From positions 124,001-188,000 of the forward strand of contig CBDDHT010000002.1 in NCBI GenBank assembly GCA_965228615.1: a DNA stretch of 64,000 nucleotides, given 5' to 3'. Position 1 is the first letter of the stretch, and every line of letters begins with the position of its first letter. This document shows, in pieces, positions 27,004-35,636 of the stretch. The position numbers and the translations under genes are program-made. The DNA is from CBDDHT01 sp965228615. Its GTDB lineage: Bacteria; Pseudomonadota; Alphaproteobacteria; Rhizobiales; Methyloligellaceae. Under the pieces are notes generated by a model. It did not search any database. It saw only the letters and a list, made by a program, of their open reading frames with translations, and had not been told where the DNA came from.

Positions 27004-28226
27004 TAGGACACCTCTACAAGCCGGCCGGGGTTCAGAATCTTGCTGGGATCGAATCCGTCCTTGACGCGATTGGACAAAGCCGCCAGCGCGGCAGGCTGCG
27101 GATGAAAGACGGGGACGGAGACGCGGACATCGTTCGCCGCTCGGATCAGCGTCGCGTGGCCGCCCGTTTCAGCAACTGAGCTGCGTATGGCCTCCGCGTG
27201 TCCGTGCGCTGCCGGGTCGACCGCCAGCCAGACCAGACCGCCGGCCCAATCATAGTAGGCACCTGCGACAGGGACGCCACGCTCGCGGATGCTGGCCAGC
27301 AGACGAGCGCCTTCGGTCGGGGCGGTCGACAGGCGCCATATCTGTGCATCGAGTCCTGCCAGAGGAATGACATCACGTATATCGGCCCAGAAGGATGCCG
27401 ATTGTGCCGGTGTCAGAGATGCTTTGCCAATAACGGGATCGCTGAAATGATCGATCAAATCCTGTTTGCGTTTGGCCACGGAGATTTCCGGTCCCTCGAG
27501 CCGGAGTGCCGTAAATGATTTGCCCGCCGGTATCCCATCGCTCGAAAAATTCCCGATCGAATTTTTCGGAATGTGAGAGAAACTCGATACTTCATGGGGC
27601 AGACCGGAAGCCTCGGTCATAGCGCCGATGGCTTCGTCATCGTCGAGACCCACCAGGAGAAGCGTCTCTTCCGTTTCGGGCTTCGGGAGAACCTTGACCG
27701 TGACTTCTGTCAGGACTGCGAGCGTTCCATATGAACCCGTCATGAGTTTCGACAGATCGTAGCCGGTGACGTTTTTCATGACACGTCCGCCGGATTGGAA
27801 TGCCTCGGCGCGGCCGCTAACGGCATGGAAGCCTAGCAGGTGATCGCGGGCCGCGCCCGATTTGATACGACGGGGCCCTGCTGCATTGATCGCGATTGTG
27901 CCGCCAATCGTCCCACGACCTCGTTCGGCGCCGAACAGCGGCCCGTAATCCATTGGCTCGAACGCCAGTGCCTGGCCGTTCTGATTGAGAAGATCGACAA
28001 TCTGCTGCATCGGTGTGCCGGCACCCGCTGTCAGCACGAGTTCGGACGGCTCATAAAGCGATACACCTGTAAGGCCTGTGGTCGACAGTCCGCGCGCGAG
28101 TTCGAGTGGGCGACCCAACCCCGCCCTGGTGCGCGTGCCCATGACTTCCATCGGTTGCTCGTTGGCAACGGCAGCGGTGACCAGCTCAATGACGTCTTTC
28201 TGGTCTCTCGGTTCGAAACGTTCCAT
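27003..28226 (-). CDS. glcE: Glycolate oxidase FAD-binding subunit
   Basis: The 407-residue product has an FAD-binding PCMH domain in the N-terminal half (GTRTRAGLGRPLEL, GPLFGAERGRGTIGGTIAINAAG, MKNVTGYDLSKLMTGSYGTLAVLTEVTVKV) and the short C-terminal domain typical of GlcE, smaller than that of GlcD. The ATG at 28226 lies 10 nt after the glcD stop. The frame to 28283 overlaps glcD and was not used. Glycolate (or D-lactate) oxidation to glyoxylate is the known reaction of the complex. Confidence 0.93.
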   Translation of the reverse strand: MERFEPRDQKDVIELVTAAVANEQPMEVMGTRTRAGLGRPLELARGLSTTGLTGVSLYEPSELVLTAGAGTPMQQIVDLLNQNGQALAFEPMDYGPLFGAERGRGTIGGTIAINAAGPRRIKSGAARDHLLGFHAVSGRAEAFQSGGRVMKNVTGYDLSKLMTGSYGTLAVLTEVTVKVLPKPETEETLLLVGLDDDEAIGAMTEASGLPHEVSSFSHIPKNSIGNFSSDGIPAGKSFTALRLEGPEISVAKRKQDLIDHFSDPVIGKASLTPAQSASFWADIRDVIPLAGLDAQIWRLSTAPTEGARLLASIRERGVPVAGAYYDWAGGLVWLAVDPAAHGHAEAIRSSVAETGGHATLIRAANDVRVSVPVFHPQPAALAALSNRVKDGFDPSKILNPGRLVEVS

Positions 28227-28236
28227 GGATGCAGGC

Positions 28237-29730
28237 TCAGAATCGCGGGATGTCGGGGAACGGCAATTTGCCCCGGTGCACATGCATCTTGCCGAGCTCA
28301 GCGCAGCGATGCAGCGTTGGAAAGACTTTGCCTGGATTCAGTCGGTGGTTCGGGTCGAAGGCGCATTTGACGCGTTGCTGCTGTTCAAGATCGGCCTCTG
28401 AGAACATCTCCGGCATGAGGTCGCGTTTCTCGACGCCGACGCCGTGTTCGCCCGTGAGCACGCCGCCAACCGCGACGCAGAGTTTTAGGATATCGGCTCC
28501 GAAAGCCTCGGCCTTCTCGATATCGCCAGGCTTATTCGCATCGTACAGGATCAACGGGTGCAAATTGCCGTCGCCGGCATGGAAGACATTCGCAACCCGC
28601 AGACCATGTCGTTTGCCCATCTCCTGCATCTCTGTCAGGACATGGGCAAGCTGACCGCGGGGGATTGTGCCGTCCATGCAGAGATAGTCAGGACCGATCG
28701 CTCCGACAGCAGGAAAGGCATTCTTGCGCCCCGCCCAGAACTGCAATCGTTCTTCTTCCGACTGCGAGACCTTGATGGTGGTTGCGCCGACATCCTTGGC
28801 GATTGCGGAGACGCGCTCGATCAGATGATCCACTTCAGACTGTGTGCCGTCGAGTTCTACGACTAGCAGGCTCTCTGCATCGCGCGGATAACCGCATGGC
28901 TGAAAGTCTTCCGTCGCGACCAGCGCCAGATTGTCCATCATCTCCATGCCGCCCGGAATAATACCGGCACCAATAACGGCAGCCACGCACTCTGCCCCTG
29001 CGGCGACGGAAGGAAACCCCACAAGGACGCCGCGCGCCGTTTGCGGTTTTTGCAGGATGCGAACCGTTACCTCGGTAATGACGCCGAGCAGGCCCTCTGA
29101 GCCTGTCATCAGGCCCATGAGATCGTAGAGTTCGGAGTCGAGATGCTTGCCACCGAGATGGATGACCTCACCGCCCATGAGAACGATTTCGAGGCCGAGG
29201 ATATTGTTTGTTGTCAGACCGTATTTCAGGCAATGCACGCCGCCGGCATTCTCGCCCACATTGCCGCCGATGGAACAGGCAATCTGTGACGACGGGTCCG
29301 GTGCGTAGTAGAAGCCCTGATGCTGTACGGCATGGGTAATGGCCAGATTCGTTACGCCGGGCTGAACTCTGGCGCATCGATTGGGGAAATCGACTTCGAG
29401 AACCCGGTTGAACTTGCCCATGCCGAGCAGAATGCCATCGCCAAGTGGCAGCGATCCGCCGGACAGCGAAGTGCCGGCTCCGCGTGGAACGATCTTCACG
29501 TTCATTTCCGCGGCCAGCGCCATGATCTCGGAAACCTGTGGCACGGTCTCGGGCAACGCCACGACAAGTGGCAGTTGACGATACATGGTGAGGGCATCGC
29601 ACTCATACGCCTTTAGGGCGGCATCGTCGTCGATCACATTGTCGTCTGGCAAAATCTCCCGGAGCCGCTCAATCAGCCGCACTCGATTGGCAAGTATCTC
29701 TTCTTCCGGCTTTGGCATAGCGAGGGACAT
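28237..29730 (-). CDS. glcD: Glycolate oxidase catalytic FAD subunit
   Basis: The 497-residue product has the FAD-binding type 4 domain (PRGAGTSLSGGSLP near 85, CSIGGNVGENAGGVHCLKYG near 145) and the FAD-oxidase C domain ending in HAGDGNLHP and GEHGVGVEKRDLM. It oxidises glycolate to glyoxylate. GGAG stands 7 nt before the ATG at 29730. It heads the glcDEF operon. With the glycerate kinase and hydroxypyruvate isomerase genes nearby this suggests growth on, or recycling of, C2 acids. Confidence 0.94.
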   Translation of the reverse strand: MSLAMPKPEEEILANRVRLIERLREILPDDNVIDDDAALKAYECDALTMYRQLPLVVALPETVPQVSEIMALAAEMNVKIVPRGAGTSLSGGSLPLGDGILLGMGKFNRVLEVDFPNRCARVQPGVTNLAITHAVQHQGFYYAPDPSSQIACSIGGNVGENAGGVHCLKYGLTTNNILGLEIVLMGGEVIHLGGKHLDSELYDLMGLMTGSEGLLGVITEVTVRILQKPQTARGVLVGFPSVAAGAECVAAVIGAGIIPGGMEMMDNLALVATEDFQPCGYPRDAESLLVVELDGTQSEVDHLIERVSAIAKDVGATTIKVSQSEEERLQFWAGRKNAFPAVGAIGPDYLCMDGTIPRGQLAHVLTEMQEMGKRHGLRVANVFHAGDGNLHPLILYDANKPGDIEKAEAFGADILKLCVAVGGVLTGEHGVGVEKRDLMPEMFSEADLEQQQRVKCAFDPNHRLNPGKVFPTLHRCAELGKMHVHRGKLPFPDIPRF

Positions 29731-30096
29731 AGGATCGCTCCAAATCTTCGCACTCGGCGGAACCGGTGCAGCAAGAGTTAAGGGGCATACCAAACAGCAT
29801 CGCTGACGTCACGGCTAGTGCGACTTGTTGGCAAGGAAAGTGAATGTCCGAAGGGGCGAAGATCTTTGGCGAATTAGTCTGGGCCTCGGTCGAGTGTCGA
29901 ACCGCACGATCCCCGTGAATCCGGCCAAGAAGCGTGGACATTCGAGGCAAGTCAACTGAGCCCGCACTCAAGGCACTTCTTGGCTACAATTCAGAAATTA
30001 GCGCGTATTTGGCGTGTGGTTCCGTCCCGTACGCATTGTCAATCGAACGAAAGTGCCCGTACGCGCCAGCGGAAGATGATGCATTTTGATGCGGCC
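29731..30096. other. Intergenic region upstream of glcD
   Basis: No gene is recognisable. It should contain the glcDEF promoter and any operator; no regulator gene is adjacent. A minus-strand open frame here (29669-29971) overlaps glcD in another frame and is not credible. Confidence 0.4.
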
Positions 30097-30222
30097 TTAG
30101 GGGAGGGCGAGGGCAATGCGCGTTGCCATCAATGACACCACGACAACCAGCCATGCAACGACCGCCGTACCTTGATTGGCCTGAACGAACGAAACGAGCT
30201 GAGAAAGAAGGCGTGGATTCAT
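30097..30222 (-). CDS. 41-residue single-helix membrane protein
   Basis: A CGGAGG ribosome binding site stands 7 nt before the ATG at 30222. The product begins MNPRLLSQLVSFVQANQGTA and continues with one hydrophobic helix of about 20 residues (VVAWLVVVVSLMATRIALAL) before TAA. The plan is like a small pilin or membrane toxin/regulator peptide; a GATA-like QGTA precedes the helix, but the Flp glutamate is absent. Function unknown. Confidence 0.5.
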   Translation of the reverse strand: MNPRLLSQLVSFVQANQGTAVVAWLVVVVSLMATRIALALP

Positions 30223-30320
30223 AGCGACCTCCGCAAACAAGGAGGGCACTTGGATTGCCCTCTCATGTTTGTCAGTCGCGTGAGACCATCGAAAGGTTCA
30301 ACGGCTATTCATTCCCACAA

Positions 30321-31016
30321 CTACTCGGCTGCTCGCGTGGCTTCCATAAGTGTCCACGCATAAGTCTCACGGCGTTCGAGATTGGCATCGAATTCTTCTG
30401 AAAAACTCGGTGCCACGGCGCCGGTGACGGCCTCGGTCGAAAGCAACGCATCAGACCATGCCTGGACGCGAGGATAATTCTTCAGAAGCTCGGTCTGCAG
30501 AACCCGTTCGGCAATCGAAAAACGCAGCAGGAACGGCGCATAGGCAGCATCGACAAGGCAAAGATCGGGGCCATTGAAATAAGGACCGTCATTGCCGCGC
30601 TCTTTTCCGATAGCCTCCTCCAGACGTGAAAGTGGCGTTGCGACATTGTCGATCGCAGATTCCAGATCGGCTTTGGACTTGCTATAGGTCACGCCATTCA
30701 GTGCACGTGAAAAATCGGAGACAAAATCCGTCCATGCCCGATTGCGGGCCCGCTTTATGGGATCTGCGGGATGCAGTTGTGGTTCGACCATCTCATCGAG
30801 ATATTCTGCAATGGCATTGGATTCGAAAAGCGGAACGTCATCGACAAGCAAGACCGGGACCTTGCCGTGCGGCGATATCTCCAGAAACCAATCCGGCTTC
30901 TCGCGGAGGTTGATGTAGGTCACCTCGAAGGCGACGTCTTTAGCGCGCATTAGGATCACGGCGCGCTGCACCCAGGGTCACGTAAAAGAGCTGATCAGGT
31001 GATACTTGCTTGTCAT
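30321..31016 (-). CDS. Selenocysteine-containing glutathione S-transferase
   Basis: Read through the in-frame TGA at 30978-30980, the gene gives 231 residues: MTSKYHLISSFT-U13-PWVQRAVIL followed by a full GST (SPHGKVPVLL, ESNAIAEYLDE, then the helical domain). Related cysteine GSTs have C-P-[YF]-V-Q-R at this spot, so the UGA replaces the catalytic cysteine. Without readthrough the protein would lack its first strand. A 7-bp GC stem 10 nt after the UGA fits a bacterial SECIS, and selA, selB, selC and selD are all in this window. Selenoprotein GSTs have been reported from marine metagenomes (family knowledge). The upstream in-frame stop fixes the ATG at 31016; its ribosome site is weak. Confidence 0.85.
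30942..30967 (-). promoter_or_regulatory. Predicted bacterial SECIS element of the Sec-GST
   Basis: In the mRNA, AGCGCGC and GCGCGCU pair over 7 bp around a 12-nt loop starting CGUG. The stem begins 10 nt after the UGA, placing the loop 17 nt from it, with a G in the first two loop bases. This matches the general bacterial SECIS rule. Confidence 0.7.
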
Positions 31017-31094
31017 TGTCCATTACCGTGTTTGAGAGATTCGAATTTCAAGCGCAGATTAGAGCGTCGTTGAGATCGGCTCAAGTCTGCATGG

Positions 31095-32378
31095 TCAACT
31101 CTTGGCATCGACCCAGATCGCTCTGAAATCGTTCACATTGGTGAAAGTCGGGCCTGTTTTGATAAGATCCCCCAACTCTGCAAAGAAGCTGTAGGCATCA
31201 TTCGCTTCCAGTAGTGCAACAGGATCGAGACCGGCTGCCGCCGCACGCGATAGGCTGTCCGGTGCAGCCAAAGCACCGGCATTGTCCTCGCTGCCATCAA
31301 TGCCGTCCGTGTCGCATGCCAGAGCGTGGATGCCGTTGGCGCCATCGAGCGCAATCGTCAGACCCAGCAGATATTCGGCGTTGCGTCCTCCGCGTCCGTC
31401 GCCTTTGACGGTAACGGTCGTCTCGCCACCCGAGAGCACAATGGTGGGCTTTGTCTGCCTTTCCATCTGCAGCGCCAGCTTTGCGTGGTCTCTTCCCACG
31501 TCGCGAGCTTCGCCTTCGATCGCGTCGCCCAGGACGATTGCATCCATACCTGCAATGCGACACTGCTCCGCCGCAGCCTCGAGCGATGCTCTTGGAGCGG
31601 CAATCAACTCAAAGGTTGCTCTTGCCAGGTGCGGGTCGTCCGGGTTGGGCGTCTCCGCTCCTGGCGATGCGAGGAATGTTAGAGCCGAAGGCGGCAGATC
31701 GATTGCGTAGCGTTCCAGGATTACTTTTGCATCTTCAGCAGAAGTCAAATCACCGACGGTCGGACCCGACGCGATGATTGCGGGATCGTCGCCGGGCACG
31801 TCAGATATGGCTAGGGTGACGACTTGCGCAGGATATGCGGCAAGGGCCAGGCGTCCGCCTTTGATGCCCGACAAGTGCTTTCTGACCGTATTCATTTCTG
31901 TGATGTTAGCGCCGGACCAGAGCAGCGATCTGTTGATCGCCTGTTTGTCAGCGAGTGAGATCTCGACGTCATTCGAGCTGCCGGGCAATGCGAGCAGTGA
32001 TGAGCCGCCACCTGAGATGAGGCAGAGAACGAGATCGTCCTCGGTTGCACCGTGAGCCAGTTCGAGAATGCGGCGCGCGGCATCCAACCCCTTGTCGTCA
32101 GGAACGGGGTGGCCGGCTTCCACAACCTCGACATGCTTACACGGGCGTCCGTGTAGATACCGCGTTACGACGATGCCTTCGATCGGGCCGTCCCATTCCT
32201 TCTCCACAACTTGCGCCATAGATGCGGCGGCTTTGCCGGCACCGAGAATGACGGTTCGCCCTCTGGGTGCAGGGGGAAGTCGCGGTGCCAAGCAATGAGC
32301 TGGAGCGGCAGCAGCAACTGCCGTCTCGAAGAGTGAACGCAAAAACGCTCTCGGTTCCGTGTGTTCAGCTGACTGCAT
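31095..32378 (-). CDS. Glycerate 2-kinase (MOFRL/DUF4147 type)
   Basis: The 427-residue product has the DUF4147 N-terminal domain (ILGAGKAAASMAQVVEKEW, GHPVPDDKGLDAARRIL, CLISGGGSSLL) and the MOFRL C-terminal domain (LSGGETTVTVKGDGRGGRNAEYLLG, LACDTDGIDGSEDNAGA). It phosphorylates D-glycerate, normally at C2, feeding enolase. The ATG at 32378 overlaps the hydroxypyruvate isomerase-family gene by 14 nt, so they are coupled. Some members are annotated TtuD/hydroxypyruvate reductase; the kinase assignment follows the family (GckA). Confidence 0.88.
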   Translation of the reverse strand: MQSAEHTEPRAFLRSLFETAVAAAAPAHCLAPRLPPAPRGRTVILGAGKAAASMAQVVEKEWDGPIEGIVVTRYLHGRPCKHVEVVEAGHPVPDDKGLDAARRILELAHGATEDDLVLCLISGGGSSLLALPGSSNDVEISLADKQAINRSLLWSGANITEMNTVRKHLSGIKGGRLALAAYPAQVVTLAISDVPGDDPAIIASGPTVGDLTSAEDAKVILERYAIDLPPSALTFLASPGAETPNPDDPHLARATFELIAAPRASLEAAAEQCRIAGMDAIVLGDAIEGEARDVGRDHAKLALQMERQTKPTIVLSGGETTVTVKGDGRGGRNAEYLLGLTIALDGANGIHALACDTDGIDGSEDNAGALAAPDSLSRAAAAGLDPVALLEANDAYSFFAELGDLIKTGPTFTNVNDFRAIWVDAKS

Positions 32379-33147
32379 AGGGTTTGTACCAGCCAAGGCC
32401 CTCTTTGGTTCCTGCGGCTGGGATATACTCGCAGCCAATCCAACCCTCGTAGCCGGCTTTGTCGATGAAATCAAAAAGGAAGGGGTAGTTGATCTCTCCG
32501 GTTCCGGGCTCATGGCGCCCGGGATTGTCGGCAAGCTGCATATGAGCAATGCGAGGCAGGTGGGTTTCGATCGTGGGTGCCAGATCCCCCTCCATGATCT
32601 GCATGTGATAGATATCGTATTGCAGCCAGACATTGTCACTGCCGACTTTCGCGATGATGTCGAGCGCCTGCTGGGTCCGGTTGAGGAAGAAACCTGGAAT
32701 ATCCCGGGTGTTGATGGGCTCGATCAACAGCTTGATCCCTTCGGCCTCCAGTTTTTCAGAGGCGAAGCGAAGATTGTCCACGAAGGTTTCAGTCAATTCG
32801 ATGGGGTCCGATCCCTCGGGCCGAATACCAGCCAGACAATTGAGCTGTTTGCATCCAAGCGCCTTGGCATATTCGATGGCACTGCCGACGCCGTCCTGAA
32901 ACTCGCCCTTGCGCTCCTGAAGGATCGCAAGGCCGCGCTCACCTGTATCCCAATCGCCTCCTGGCAAATTGTGCAGAGCTTGCGTCAGGCCATGTTTTGA
33001 AAGCTGCTCGGCCAAGGCGTCTTTATCGAATGCATATGGGAAGAGATATTCGACCCCGGCAAACCCGGCGGCTTTGGCGGCGCCGAAGCGGTCGAGAAAA
33101 TCGAGCTCCTGAAAGAGCATCGTAATGTTGGCGGCAAACTTCGGCAT
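32365..33147 (-). CDS. Hydroxypyruvate isomerase / 2-oxotetronate isomerase family protein
   Basis: The 260-residue product is a TIM-barrel of the Hyi/OtnI group. The two catalytic glutamates are E143 (LLIEPIN) and E240 (GCEYIP), and the metal site includes HMQIMEGDL and HMQLADNPGRHEPGTGEI. It isomerises hydroxypyruvate and tartronate semialdehyde, or a 2-oxo- to 3-oxo-tetronate. Coupling to glycerate kinase favours the first. A tetronate kinase/aldolase operon at 42.7-44.6 kb leaves the second possible. GAGGG lies before the ATG. Confidence 0.87.
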   Translation of the reverse strand: MPKFAANITMLFQELDFLDRFGAAKAAGFAGVEYLFPYAFDKDALAEQLSKHGLTQALHNLPGGDWDTGERGLAILQERKGEFQDGVGSAIEYAKALGCKQLNCLAGIRPEGSDPIELTETFVDNLRFASEKLEAEGIKLLIEPINTRDIPGFFLNRTQQALDIIAKVGSDNVWLQYDIYHMQIMEGDLAPTIETHLPRIAHMQLADNPGRHEPGTGEINYPFLFDFIDKAGYEGWIGCEYIPAAGTKEGLGWYKPYAVS

Positions 33148-33570
33148 GGTTCGTTCCCTCTGCGCGCTTGACTGCTTGACTGGTTTTTACGAAACGGGCG
33201 CGCATTCAAGTGATTCTCGCCCACAAAAATCGATCAGACTTCTCGTTTCGATCCACGGTGAGGTAAGTCCGATTTTATTGGAGAACCAATGTCACACTAT
33301 GCAAGAGCGTTCCAGACGTTTGAAAAGAGTCACGACAGTATTGTTCAAGCCGAGGCCTCTTTTTGAATTGAAGACATCTTTGAATTTTTGTCTGTCCGAT
33401 CTCGTTTTGCGACCGATATAGCGAGTCCGATGCATTCATTTCGGGGCAAACGGCAAGAATGACCGATTCGCAATTGGCAGAACTGGCTGCAATCGCTAAG
33501 CAAGCGGCAGACAACGTCACAGACGCCAATGGCGGACGCCGCCAAATGTGAGCTGACAGGAGCTGAATGC
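33148..33570. other. Divergent promoter region between the isomerase and enolase genes
   Basis: The region drives two divergent transcripts. The only coding candidate is a 30-codon frame just before enolase (listed separately). The rest is AT-richer than its surroundings and shows no gene. Confidence 0.4.
33459..33551 (+). CDS. Possible 30-residue leader ORF upstream of enolase
   Basis: ATG 33459 to TGA 33549-33551 encodes a hydrophilic alanine-rich peptide (MTDSQLAELAAIAKQAADNV and ten more residues). The codon use looks coding, but the ribosome site (GGCAAGA) is weak and no homologue is known to me. It ends 19 nt before the enolase start and could be a short regulatory leader or chance. 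Confidence 0.22.
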   Translation: MTDSQLAELAAIAKQAADNVTDANGGRRQM

Positions 33571-34863
33571 ATGAGTGCGATTAAGGTCATCAGAGGTCGC
33601 GAGATTTTGGACAGCCGCGGCAATCCGACCGTTGAGGTCGATGTAACCCTTGAAGATGGAGCATTCGGCCGAGCAGCTGTTCCGTCCGGCGCATCAACCG
33701 GTGCCCATGAGGCGCATGAATTGCGCGATGGCGGTGACCGCTACAAAGGCAAGGGTGTCGAAACAGCCGTGGCAGCGATCAACGGACCGATCACGGACCG
33801 TATCATCGGGCTCAATGCCATGCAGCAAGTCGGGATTGATGGGATCCTCATTGAACTTGATGGCAGCGAGAACAAGAGCGCGCTAGGTGCCAATGCGCTG
33901 CTCGGTGTCTCTATGGCTGTTGCTAAAGCCGCTGCAAACTCGCTTGGCCTGCCGCTCTATCGCTATATCGGGGGTACGGCGGCCAATATCCTTCCGGTCC
34001 CCATGATGAACATCATCAATGGAGGAGCCCATGCAGACAATCCCATCGACATCCAGGAATTCATGATCATGCCGACGTCGGCCGAGACTGTGGCCGAAGC
34101 GGTACGAGTTGGAGCGGAAGTCTTCCATACATTGCGTAGTGCCCTGAAAGACGCCGGTCACAATACGAATGTCGGCGACGAGGGTGGCTTCGCTCCCAAT
34201 CTGGCATCTGCAGACGAGGCGCTTGGTTTCGTCATGCGTGCGATTGAAGGCGCGGGATACAAACCTGGAGAAGACGTCTATATCGCACTGGACCCGGCCT
34301 CGACCGAGTTTTTCGACGAGTCAGCGGAACAGTATGTGTTGGCGGGCGAAGAAAAGCGCCTCGGTTCCCAGGAGATGGTGGCCTATTACGAGGATCTCGT
34401 CTCGCGCTATCCTATTGTCTCCATCGAAGATGGGATGGCTGAGGATGATTGGGACGGCTGGCATGCTTTGACCGAGGCAATTGGCGACAAGTGTCAGCTC
34501 GTCGGCGATGATCTTTTCGTTACCAACACCAAAAGGCTGCAACGCGGAATCGATGAGGGAACTGCAAACTCCATACTTGTGAAGGTCAACCAAATTGGAA
34601 CACTGACCGAGTCTCTGGAAACGGTTCAGCTGGCTCAGCGAGCCGGTTATACCGCGGTGATTTCACATCGCTCGGGAGAGACCGAAGACTCGACCATCGC
34701 TGATCTTGCCGTTGCAACCAATGCCGGTCAGATCAAGACGGGCTCTCTTTCCCGTTCGGACCGTCTGGCGAAATACAATCAATTGATCCGGATCGAAGAG
34801 CATCTTGGCGAAACGGCACTTTATGCGGGCACGTGTGCCAAGAATGGCCGCCCCCCTGTTTGA
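33571..34863 (+). CDS. eno: Enolase
   Basis: The 430-residue product is full length. Signatures are ILDSRGNPTVEVDV (12-25), PSGASTGAHEA (38-48), the metal ligands in ALDPASTEFF, SIEDGMAEDDWDGW and GDDLFVTN, the loop lysine in ILVKVNQIGTLTE and VISHRSGETED. It interconverts 2-phosphoglycerate and phosphoenolpyruvate. AGGAG precedes the ATG at 33571. It takes the product of the glycerate 2-kinase encoded divergently nearby, a sensible pairing. An imperfect inverted repeat (GGTCAGT/ACTGACC) follows the stop. Confidence 0.97.
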   Translation: MSAIKVIRGREILDSRGNPTVEVDVTLEDGAFGRAAVPSGASTGAHEAHELRDGGDRYKGKGVETAVAAINGPITDRIIGLNAMQQVGIDGILIELDGSENKSALGANALLGVSMAVAKAAANSLGLPLYRYIGGTAANILPVPMMNIINGGAHADNPIDIQEFMIMPTSAETVAEAVRVGAEVFHTLRSALKDAGHNTNVGDEGGFAPNLASADEALGFVMRAIEGAGYKPGEDVYIALDPASTEFFDESAEQYVLAGEEKRLGSQEMVAYYEDLVSRYPIVSIEDGMAEDDWDGWHALTEAIGDKCQLVGDDLFVTNTKRLQRGIDEGTANSILVKVNQIGTLTESLETVQLAQRAGYTAVISHRSGETEDSTIADLAVATNAGQIKTGSLSRSDRLAKYNQLIRIEEHLGETALYAGTCAKNGRPPV

Positions 34864-34978
34864 GGTCAGTGGCATTGCATTCGCCAACTGACCCTGAACA
34901 AGATCAGGATTCGCGCACGCCTCTCTTGCCAATATGGCCTGTACGCCTAGTGGGACAGCGGAAGCGGAGTGATCAATT

Positions 34979-35446
34979 ATGCTGAGATTCAAACTGACCG
35001 ATGTCGAGGCAACGCCCTACTTATATCAAGAACGAAGCTGCGGTATGGACCCTCAAGACATCAGCGCGACGATGCAGAAGGCATTTGGGAATGTTATGCA
35101 CTTTCTCAAATCCCACAACATCGAGCCGTCCGGAAGGCCCTTGTCGGTCTACTACACACATGACCCGAATGAGATGACGTTTCGTGCCGGATGCTTCGTC
35201 TGTGAAGAAGATGCGGCCAAGGCTGAAGGGACGATTCAATCAGCCTCTACACCAGCCGGAAAAGTCCTGGCGTTCACACATGTTGGACCATATGCCGGTC
35301 TTCGGATCAGCTACGGCGAGATGATGACATACCTTGAGGAAAACGGACTCAAGGTCGGGGCACCAACTTGGGAAGTGTATGTCAACGATCCGTCAGTTGT
35401 GCCTGAGGAAGAGCTTCGAACTGACGTCTTTGTTTCTCTTGGCTAG
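34979..35446 (+). CDS. GyrI-like small-molecule-binding domain protein
   Basis: The 155-residue product resembles stand-alone GyrI-like/SOUL-type effector domains (as in the C-terminal half of AraC/MerR multidrug regulators): LYQERSCGMDPQDISATMQKAFG, GRPLSVYYTHDPNEMTFRAGCFV, HVGPYAGLRISYGEMMTYL and WEVYVNDP. It has no DNA-binding part. It probably binds cationic or hydrophobic small molecules in the cytoplasm. A hairpin terminator follows it. Confidence 0.78.
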   Translation: MLRFKLTDVEATPYLYQERSCGMDPQDISATMQKAFGNVMHFLKSHNIEPSGRPLSVYYTHDPNEMTFRAGCFVCEEDAAKAEGTIQSASTPAGKVLAFTHVGPYAGLRISYGEMMTYLEENGLKVGAPTWEVYVNDPSVVPEEELRTDVFVSLG

Positions 35447-35519
35447 ATCAACCTGCGCTTGGTCGGAATCGACAAAGCGCAGAAAAGTCAATCGACTCAA
35501 AGCTGCTAGAGCAACTTAT

Positions 35520-35545
35520 GTGCGTCCGACTGGACGCACGTTTCT
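35520..35545 (+). terminator. Rho-independent terminator after the GyrI-like gene
   Basis: An 8-bp perfect stem GTGCGTCC/GGACGCAC with a GACT loop is followed by GTTTCTCT. The T-run is modest, and the hairpin lies about 75 nt past the stop. Confidence 0.55.
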
Positions 35546-35567
35546 CTAGAGAATTCATGAGACCGTT

Positions 35568-35606
35568 AAAAGCCTTAAGGCCCTCAATCGCCAGGGATTG
35601 AGGGCC
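35568..35606 (-). terminator. Rho-independent terminator of the DEAD-box helicase gene
   Basis: An 11-bp perfect stem, GGCCCTCAATC / GATTGAGGGCC (35579-35589 with 35596-35606), stands just past the helicase stop. Read on the minus strand it is followed by TTAAGGCTTTTAAC. Confidence 0.6.
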
Positions 35607-35636
35607 GAAACACTGCAATTGCCAGATGCTGTCTTA

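Noticed and set aside
30321..30971. GST starting at an internal codon near 30971
   Set aside because: It would lack the first strand and the catalytic residue of the thioredoxin fold. Readthrough of the UGA restores both.
35520..35606. Two hairpins close together suspected as a small RNA
   Set aside because: They are best explained as the terminators of the convergent GyrI-like and helicase genes. No promoter is evident for an independent RNA.
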